Shown here: positions 58,683 through 64,000 of the stretch, piece by piece
Layout of the letters: every line of letters starts with the position of its first letter
How positions within the stretch are numbered: the stretch's first letter is position 1
From: CALLJL01 sp964627255
GTDB lineage: Bacteria > Acidobacteriota > Aminicenantia > Aminicenantales > CALLJL01
Length of the DNA stretch: 64,000 bases
Assembly: GCA_964627255.1 (NCBI GenBank)
Contig: CAZVIN010000088.1
Coordinates: 10,592-74,591, forward strand
Reading direction: 5' to 3'
Made by a program: the position numbers and the translations under genes
The notes under the pieces: generated by a model
What the model was told of the DNA's origin: nothing
Databases searched by the model: none
Seen by the model: only the letters and a program-made list of their open reading frames with translations

Positions 58683-59561
58683 TTATTCTATATTCTGGCC
58701 TTGCTGACGGATGGATTCAATCTCGCTCTTCATCTTTAACCCTTCCTGCACCATTTTTAAGCTTAAACTCTTAGAACTTAGAGTCGAAACTTCACGCAAC
58801 AGTTCTTGAGCCAAAAAATCCACTTCGCGTCCCTTGGGGGCCTCAGCGGGCTGCGATAGTATCTTTCTAAGAGAAATAAGATGAGCCTCGACTCGCGAAA
58901 TCTCCTCTTGGACATCGCCCCGAACCAAAAGATAAGCCACTTCCTCCTCCAAGCGACGTTCATCAAGCGGCTTATGGCTCAGAATTTCCTTCATTTTAAT
59001 CTCTATTCTGGTTTGCCAATTAGCCTTCTCCTGCTGATGAATTCGCTTTATTCGCTCGAGGCTCTGCTCAAGGCGCAAGAGAGAGGCTCGGATGACCGAG
59101 GCTAATTTTCTGCCTTCTTCTTCCCTTTGGGCAATAACCCTTTTGAGGGCCTGGATAAAAGCCTTCTTTATAAGACCTCTTGTATTAATATCTATATCTT
59201 TTCTTTTAATGACCACGAGCTGCGGAATCTTAAAAAGAGTATCCGCCGAAAGGGGGAAGGGCCGCTGAAACGCTTTCTCCAATTTGTCAGCCGTATGGAC
59301 TAATTGGTGGGCCAAGCCCTCTTCCAACGCCACCTCCCAGTCCGAGGAATCCCGCGAGGCCAGCTCTAACCAAACTTCGACGCGGCCCCGATTTATCTTG
59401 GCTTGAGCAAGGGAACGTAACTCGAGCTCTAAATCGCCCCAATCTGGGCCACGATAAAGCCAGTCAAAATAACGATGGTTTAAAGTCTTAATACTCAATT
59501 TCCCGGTTAATTTTCTGGTTTTAAAAGAAGCAGAGGCGTAACCGCTCATGCTCCGGGTCAA
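58683..59561 (-). CDS. YicC-family endoribonuclease
   Basis: A 292-residue protein of the YicC/DUF1732 type: N-terminal SMSGYASASFKTRKLTGKLSIKTLNHRYFD (in two parts with NHRYFD conserved), then ELRSLAQAKINRGRVEVWLEL, and the C-terminal DFLAQELLREVSTLSSKS. E. coli YicC is a ribonuclease that regulates small RNAs. The start is TTG 59561, overlapping the ABC transporter stop (TTGA), with GGAGG upstream. Confidence 0.92.
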   Translation of the reverse strand: MTRSMSGYASASFKTRKLTGKLSIKTLNHRYFDWLYRGPDWGDLELELRSLAQAKINRGRVEVWLELASRDSSDWEVALEEGLAHQLVHTADKLEKAFQRPFPLSADTLFKIPQLVVIKRKDIDINTRGLIKKAFIQALKRVIAQREEEGRKLASVIRASLLRLEQSLERIKRIHQQEKANWQTRIEIKMKEILSHKPLDERRLEEEVAYLLVRGDVQEEISRVEAHLISLRKILSQPAEAPKGREVDFLAQELLREVSTLSSKSLSLKMVQEGLKMKSEIESIRQQGQNIE

Positions 59562-61369
59562 GGCTCAACCTCCTGTTCCTCGGGAAACTGAAGGTCATAT
59601 AGCTTACGATAGACGCCGTTGAGAGAATAAAGCTCTTCATGCGTTCCTGCCTCTACTATTCGGCCCCGGTCGACAACCAAAATGCGGTCAGCGTGTCGCA
59701 CCGTCCAGATGCGATGAGCAATAATGAAGGTAGTTCTTTGCTTCAAGATATTGCTCAAGGCAAGCTGAATTAGCCTTTCCGATTCTGAATCCAGGGCCGA
59801 GGTCGCTTCATCAAGAATTAGGATAGCGGGGTCTTTTAGCAAGGCTCTGGCCAGGGCAATTCTTTGCCTCTGCCCACTCGACAGCAAACCACCTCTCTCG
59901 CCGATGAGCGTGTCATAGCCCTGGGGCATGGCCATAATGAAATCATGAGCCATGGCCATCCGGGCAGCTTCAGTTATTCGGGCCAAGGGGATGTCATTAC
60001 GACCATAGGCAATATTATTTCTGACTGTATCGTTAAAAAGAATAATTTCCTGGGTTACCAACCCTACCAAACTTCTCAAGGAGGCGATTTTTACTTTTCT
60101 GATATCAACTCCATCCAAAAGGATTCGACCAGAAGCGGGTTCATAAAACCTGGTTAGAAGGTTAATAATAGTGGTTTTGCCCGCGCCGCTTAACCCGACT
60201 ATGGCCACTGTTTCCCGAGGTTCAACCACGAAGTTAATTTTCTCCAGGGCTGGCCTCCCTTCATTGTAGGCAAAAGAAACGTTTTCGAACGCCACCCTAC
60301 CCTCCACCTTCTCCAAGGAAATGGCCTCAGGATGGTCCTGAACTTGGAAGGGGGTTTCCAAAATTTCTCGCACCCGCAAATGACAAGCGATGGCTTGCTG
60401 GATGACGTTATTGGCCCGGTTAAGCCTGTTTATCGGTGTGTACATCATGAAAATAGCCATGATAAAAGCCCCAAAATCGCCGGGCGAGATGAAGCCCTCG
60501 GCAATCCGCCGCGTGCCCACAAAAAGAATAAAAGCGCCCACCGCGCCGCCAATAAACTCCATGAACGGAGAAGAAAGGCTGCCGACCCAGGCTAATTTCA
60601 TCATGGTTCTAAAGTAATCTTTGGTGGCCTGAAGGAAGCGTTTCAACTCGAACTCTTCGGCCGTAAAAGCCTTGACTATCCGGTTACCCGTAATTGTTTC
60701 ATGAATCAAATTATAAATCTGGCTCATCCTCCTTTGGCCTACCAGGCTTTTCTTTTTTAACTGCCGACTAAAAACAACCAGCGGAATAACCGCCAGAGGA
60801 GTAATGACCAGAGAGGCCATCGCTAAGCGAAAATCAATCATAAAAACCCCGATGAGCAGGGCCAGAAGAACAAACAATTCTTCGATAAAATCCGATAGGC
60901 TACCGGAGATGGCTTGATGAATTTTATCCACATCGTTGGTCAAACGGGTCATCAAGTCGCCGGTTGGTGCGCGGTCGAAAAAAGCTGGCGATTGATAGAT
61001 TACGTGACGATAGAGGTCATCCCGCAGCCTCTTCACCACGCGATGGCCGACAGCTTTCATAAAATAGGAAGAAAGAAAGGTAAAAAGCCCTTTGCCAAAA
61101 ACTACGACCAGCAATAGAATAGGCAAAAACCAAATGAGTTTTTCCTTGGTGACCTGAAAATGAGTCAGAATATAATCCATCAGACGAAATTTGCCGGCTG
61201 CCGCGCTTGAGGGCTGCGGTGACAGATGAAATAGCTCATCCACAATCGGTTGAACTAAATTAACAAAGAGATAGGTAAAACCGGCCACAAAAAGCGAGGA
61301 AAAAAGGGCCAAGAAGAGATATCTTTTTTCCTGCCAGGCTAATTTAAATAAATTAAAGATATCTTTCAT
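59558..61369 (-). CDS. MsbA-like ABC exporter (fused permease and ATPase)
   Basis: A 603-residue half-transporter: six membrane helices in the first ~310 residues, then an ABC ATPase domain with Walker A VGLSGAGKTTIINLL, signature LLSSGQRQRIALARAL (SSGQ instead of SGGQ) and Walker B ILILDEATSALDSESE, H-loop IAHRIWTVRHADRI. It works as a dimer, probably flipping a lipid-linked substrate such as lipid A. The exact substrate is not known. ATGA overlap with the Usg-like gene upstream and the yicC overlap downstream show operon membership. Confidence 0.9.
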   Translation of the reverse strand: MKDIFNLFKLAWQEKRYLFLALFSSLFVAGFTYLFVNLVQPIVDELFHLSPQPSSAAAGKFRLMDYILTHFQVTKEKLIWFLPILLLVVVFGKGLFTFLSSYFMKAVGHRVVKRLRDDLYRHVIYQSPAFFDRAPTGDLMTRLTNDVDKIHQAISGSLSDFIEELFVLLALLIGVFMIDFRLAMASLVITPLAVIPLVVFSRQLKKKSLVGQRRMSQIYNLIHETITGNRIVKAFTAEEFELKRFLQATKDYFRTMMKLAWVGSLSSPFMEFIGGAVGAFILFVGTRRIAEGFISPGDFGAFIMAIFMMYTPINRLNRANNVIQQAIACHLRVREILETPFQVQDHPEAISLEKVEGRVAFENVSFAYNEGRPALEKINFVVEPRETVAIVGLSGAGKTTIINLLTRFYEPASGRILLDGVDIRKVKIASLRSLVGLVTQEIILFNDTVRNNIAYGRNDIPLARITEAARMAMAHDFIMAMPQGYDTLIGERGGLLSSGQRQRIALARALLKDPAILILDEATSALDSESERLIQLALSNILKQRTTFIIAHRIWTVRHADRILVVDRGRIVEAGTHEELYSLNGVYRKLYDLQFPEEQEVEP

Positions 61370-62409
61370 GAGACCGGGGCTTCCTGTTCCCGGCGACTAA
61401 AAAGAATCTTCGCTATTTCTAAGGCATTCAAAGCTGAGCCCAGCGTCAGGTTATCCGCTAGGGCCCAAATCCAGAAACCAGAGGGAAAGAGCTCTTCCTG
61501 TTTGACCTGGCCGATAAAAATTTCTTCTTTGCCCGCGACATAAACGGAATTTACTCCGGGGCGACGTTTGGAGCTGGCCAGGCGGAAGGGAGGCCTGGAT
61601 TGAAACAGAGCTTCCACCTCCTTGACCTGAGCTGATTTTTCGAATTCCATAAACATCATGATGGCATAAGTATGGAAAACCGGCACTTGAACTATAGAAA
61701 GAGAAATGGGTAATAAAGGCTGCCCTAAAACTCTCCGGATTTCAGTTAGGATCAACCTCTCGTCAGCGGAAAACCCGCCGGGGCCAGTTATCTCGACCGG
61801 CGAAAGAAGATTAAAGGCAACCTGCTCCCGAAAAACCTTCTTTTTTATTGCCCGACTACTGAGGAGGGAAACACTCTGGTTGGCCAGTTCCTCGATGCCT
61901 GATTCGCCGTAAGCGGAAGCGGGTTGAAGAATAAAGGCCAAAGCTCTTACTAAGCCAAAATGCGGCACAAGTAAATGAAGCAGGTGGGAGAGCATAATCG
62001 TCACAGGGTGCGGATTAGCGACGAGAAAAAAATCCTGATGAAAAAGCAGGTGGTCGTTGACGCCAGCGACGATTACGGGCACTCTCTCTTCCGCTGAAAA
62101 AGTCTGATGGATATCGATAGCCCGGAATTGCCTTTCTAAGGCTAACTCGCCGCAACGACGATTAGTGGCCTCGTCCGCCGCCAAAATAACCAGGTCAAGA
62201 CCCTCCAGCAATCTCAAGTCGAGATGATGAATAACCTTCGGCTCCGCAGCAAACTCCGTCAATTTGCTGTATTCTTCTTTTACCTCCGGGTCATAGAACT
62301 CAATGCTGGTCAAGGGGAATTTTTTTCCGGCCAGAACATTCTTAATCTCCTGGGCGCGTAAAGAATCTGTGCCAACCAGCGCCACCCGGAACGGTGTCCT
62401 CTTGGCCAT
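61366..62409 (-). CDS. USG-1-like aspartate-semialdehyde dehydrogenase homologue lacking the catalytic cysteine
   Basis: A 347-residue ASADH-fold protein. FRVALVGTDSLRAQEI stands in for the NADP loop, and the dimer/substrate regions (PASAYGESGIEELANQ, QVPVFHTYAIMMFMEF) match ASADH/USG-1. The catalytic Cys of the N-P-N-C-S-T motif is replaced: the sequence reads ANPHPVTIML, and no other Cys takes its place. It is therefore unlikely to be a dehydrogenase, in line with the USG-1 group, whose function is unknown. It overlaps msbA (ATGA) and is 12 bases from the DUF465 gene. Confidence 0.85.
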   Translation of the reverse strand: MAKRTPFRVALVGTDSLRAQEIKNVLAGKKFPLTSIEFYDPEVKEEYSKLTEFAAEPKVIHHLDLRLLEGLDLVILAADEATNRRCGELALERQFRAIDIHQTFSAEERVPVIVAGVNDHLLFHQDFFLVANPHPVTIMLSHLLHLLVPHFGLVRALAFILQPASAYGESGIEELANQSVSLLSSRAIKKKVFREQVAFNLLSPVEITGPGGFSADERLILTEIRRVLGQPLLPISLSIVQVPVFHTYAIMMFMEFEKSAQVKEVEALFQSRPPFRLASSKRRPGVNSVYVAGKEEIFIGQVKQEELFPSGFWIWALADNLTLGSALNALEIAKILFSRREQEAPVS

Positions 62410-62421
62410 TTTCTCTCCGAT

Positions 62422-62643
62422 TCAACGACTCTTTTGCCTCTCCCGCATCAGCAAGTACATTCTATCTTTGAGAGCCAATTTCTTTTTTTTTAGCTGGCGC
62501 TCTTCAACCTCTTCGTCTTCAGTCAGGGCACCTTTATTTCTTAGAACCTCGAGACGTTCCTCGCAGCGGCGGTGTTCCTCCGCTAACCGGCGAAACTCTT
62601 CGCTCTCCTTAAGCAGGCGCTCCTTAAGAGCTTTCTCGTCCAT
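62422..62643 (-). CDS. Small DUF465-like (YdcH-type) coiled-coil protein
   Basis: A 73-residue, highly charged helical protein starting at MDEKALKERLLKES (62643), with GGGAGGAAAG upstream; a longer frame to 62673 is possible but weaker. The central EEHRRCEERLEVL and C-terminal LKKKKLALKDRMYLLM fit the DUF465 heptad pattern. Function unknown. Confidence 0.8.
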   Translation of the reverse strand: MDEKALKERLLKESEEFRRLAEEHRRCEERLEVLRNKGALTEDEEVEERQLKKKKLALKDRMYLLMRERQKSR

Positions 62644-62688
62644 CGCTTCTTTCCTCCCTGGAAAGGATAACATAAGCCCTAACCTAAT

Positions 62689-63669
62689 TCAAACCAACGA
62701 GGCGGCGAAAATGGCCTCTAAGCGAGCTGCCAAGGAAGACCAGGTAAATTCCAAGATCTTCTGGCGCCCTGCCTGGGAGAGTCGCCGCCGTAGCGCCCCG
62801 TCATGGAGCAATCTTTCTATTTTCCGTTTCAGGATAAACGGAAATGGCCAGCGGACAACTAAAGCCGTTCGGTCGGGAAGAGCAAAATCGGCCGTGCCTG
62901 AAGGTGTACAGACCACAGGAACACCGCAGGCCATGGCTTCAGCCGTCGGGTTAGACCAGCCGGCTCGTCTCTCAGCACTGACAAAGATGTCGGCTTGAGA
63001 GTACATCCAAGCCATCGAGCTTTGAGGTAGATTCCAGAAAAATTCATAGGGCACAGGGGTCTTAATTAGCTCGCGCGGGTCCCGAGATTCACCCTTTACT
63101 GGAGAATCAAAAAACAGAAGCTTCACCTCAGGATGATGTCGCCAAACTGCTTCTACGGCCTTCAAAACGAGGCCAATCCCCTTTCTCTTCCGGTAAAAGC
63201 GTCCGTAGCAAAGAATCCGGAATTCCCTTTCTGAGCCTTCCCGCCTCTCCGGATAGAATAGGCTCGGGTTAATCCCTCCTGGGGCCAGCTCACATCGAAT
63301 CCCATAACGCTGCTCAATACGTCGGCATATACCAGAGGAATTGCCCAAAAAACGGAACGGTAAACGCACGACCTGTTTCTCCAAACGATGACCGGCTAAA
63401 ACAAAATAAAAAAACTTTACGCCGGCCGGAATAGCCTGAAATTCTCTGAGAAGCGAATATTCAGAGCAAAGGGCGATATCATAGTTATCTTGCGATAAAA
63501 CTGCTAACGGCCGCATCCGGCCCTTAAAATCAAACCAATGAGGCGAGATTCCCTCAGGCGTATAAAGGATAAATTCGTGGCCTCGCCTGGTCAGTTCATT
63601 CCCTAATTCCAAATAGCGGCGCACTCCTCCCCATATCTCGACATGGGGTAAGAGGGCCGCTATTTTCAT
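62689..63669 (-). CDS. GT4-family glycosyltransferase
   Basis: A 326-residue glycosyltransferase: GGVRRYLELGNELTRRGHEF at the start, ILCYGRFYRKRKGIGLVLKA (donor-side segment), and RRAGWSNPTAEAMACGVPVV, the usual GT4 nucleotide-sugar region. No signal peptide or membrane helix. Not closely similar to the four at 13.8-18.3 kb. It is the first gene of the minus-strand operon toward msbA, so a role in lipid-linked glycan or lipopolysaccharide synthesis is reasonable. Substrate unknown. Confidence 0.88.
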   Translation of the reverse strand: MKIAALLPHVEIWGGVRRYLELGNELTRRGHEFILYTPEGISPHWFDFKGRMRPLAVLSQDNYDIALCSEYSLLREFQAIPAGVKFFYFVLAGHRLEKQVVRLPFRFLGNSSGICRRIEQRYGIRCELAPGGINPSLFYPERREGSEREFRILCYGRFYRKRKGIGLVLKAVEAVWRHHPEVKLLFFDSPVKGESRDPRELIKTPVPYEFFWNLPQSSMAWMYSQADIFVSAERRAGWSNPTAEAMACGVPVVCTPSGTADFALPDRTALVVRWPFPFILKRKIERLLHDGALRRRLSQAGRQKILEFTWSSLAARLEAIFAASLV

Positions 63670-63805
63670 CGCCTCTTTTCTTTAAGTTTAGCAATTTCTT
63701 TAAACAATCAAAAGCTACCTCTTTTTACTTTATTCTCAAGGAGTTTCTACGCGCTTCGACCTAAAAATCACCACCCTTTTTACGAAACAAAGAGCCCTCG
63801 ACATA

Positions 63806-63834
63806 TTGACAAGAAAAGAAAAGAAAAATATACT
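63806..63834 (+). promoter_or_regulatory. Near-consensus sigma-70 promoter of tRNA-Phe
   Basis: TTGACA, 17-base spacer, TATACT; the predicted +1 is about 20 bases before the tRNA. Spacing and both boxes are close to ideal. Confidence 0.75.
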
Positions 63835-63860
63835 TGGCGATGAAAAAAATATATTTTAGT

Positions 63861-63933
63861 GGCCAGGTAGCTCAGTCGGTAGAGCGAGGGACTGAAAATC
63901 CCTGCGTCGGCGGTTCGATTCCGTCCCTGGCCA
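63861..63933 (+). tRNA. tRNA-Phe (GAA anticodon)
   Basis: A 73-base cloverleaf: acceptor GGCCAGG pairs with CCTGGCC, D arm GCTC/GAGC, anticodon stem AGGGA/TCCCT with loop CTGAAAA giving anticodon GAA, variable loop GCGTC, T arm GGCGG/CCGTC with TTCGATT loop, discriminator A. CCA is not encoded. A T-rich stretch (CTTTTTATATTTTTT) follows and may serve as terminator. Confidence 0.97.
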
Positions 63934-64000
63934 CTTTTTATATTTTTTCTTCCCTTTTGTGGAGGTAAGTGCGGGGGATAAGTCCGGTATGGCCGCAGGG

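Noticed and set aside
1..64000. CRISPR arrays, rRNA genes, toxin-antitoxin pairs, phage or plasmid genes
   Set aside because: No regular short repeats with spacers, no rRNA sequence and no recognisable defence or phage gene were seen on either strand.
63934..64000. A second gene or RNA start at the window end
   Set aside because: Apart from a GGAGG-like purine run there is no tRNA-like fold or recognisable coding start in the remaining bases.

Overview
This 64 kb window is ordinary, gene-dense chromosome of an uncultured-looking diderm (Gram-negative) bacterium of moderate GC. The envelope type follows from a PilQ secretin, an FtsQ POTRA protein, several lipoproteins and an MsbA-like exporter. 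The gene mix (dcw cluster, MglA-type GTPase with type IV pili, IPMI-type aconitases in a carbon operon, DUF465, helicase-dead PriA) reminds me of the Acidobacteriota/Aminicenantes neighbourhood. That placement is a guess, because no rRNA or other phylogenetic marker was analysed.

Layout. 1-8.8 kb (+): the downstream part of a dcw cluster, murD(partial)-ftsW-murG-murC-ftsQ-ftsA-ftsZ, then hutI, mostly with 1-14 bp overlaps; murB and ddl are not between murC and ftsQ. 8.9-12.9 kb (-): an APC permease, comM/yifB and an MglA-type GTPase with a structured upstream region. 12.9-13.8 kb: no gene; two copies of a dispersed element lie here. 13.8-21.2 kb (-): a surface-polysaccharide operon (sulfatase-fold lipoprotein, small protein, coiled-coil protein, four GT4 glycosyltransferases arranged A-B-B-A). 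21.4-22.6 kb (+): a SLOG-type protein and truA. 22.6-32.5 kb (-): an 11-gene operon whose first nine genes look like a citrate-cleaving/isocitrate branch (SucC-like ligase fused to a ferredoxin domain, SucD-like subunit, citryl-CoA-lyase-like protein, HD protein, two IPMI-type aconitase pairs, an isocitrate-dehydrogenase-family enzyme), followed by tsaB and rimI. 32.7-35.6 kb (-): an ECF sigma/anti-sigma operon with two proteins sharing a C-terminal domain. 36.3-45.8 kb: RRM protein, sppA, a polytopic membrane protein, FtsB-like, phosphohexomutase, spermidine-synthase-like membrane protein and an exported Pcm. 46.6-53.6 kb (+): coaD and pilMNOPQ plus two lipoproteins. 54.0-63.7 kb (-): GT4, DUF465, Usg-like, MsbA-like, yicC, gmk, coaBC, udg, priA. 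63.9 kb (+): tRNA-Phe with a near-consensus promoter.

The most striking non-coding feature is a ~308-bp, ORF-free element in three well-preserved copies (13.4, 35.9 and 46.1 kb) and two decayed ones (13.2 and 53.6 kb). It has imperfect terminal inverted repeats, and each good copy is flanked by an 8-bp direct repeat (8/8, 7/8 and 7/8 matches), which is what a MITE-like non-autonomous transposon would leave. The most interesting coding feature is the citrate-branch operon with its Fe-S-fused ATP-grasp ligase. Functionally the window joins cell-wall synthesis and division, envelope polysaccharide export, pili and polarity, envelope-stress sigma control and central carbon metabolism.

Gene-free stretches over 300 bases: 12878-13787 (structured region upstream of mglA, two element copies, a stem-loop), 35608-36347 (region upstream of the sigma gene, one element), 45803-46583 (one element and the coaD promoter; nothing recognised at 45803-46045), and 53601-53997 (one decayed element).
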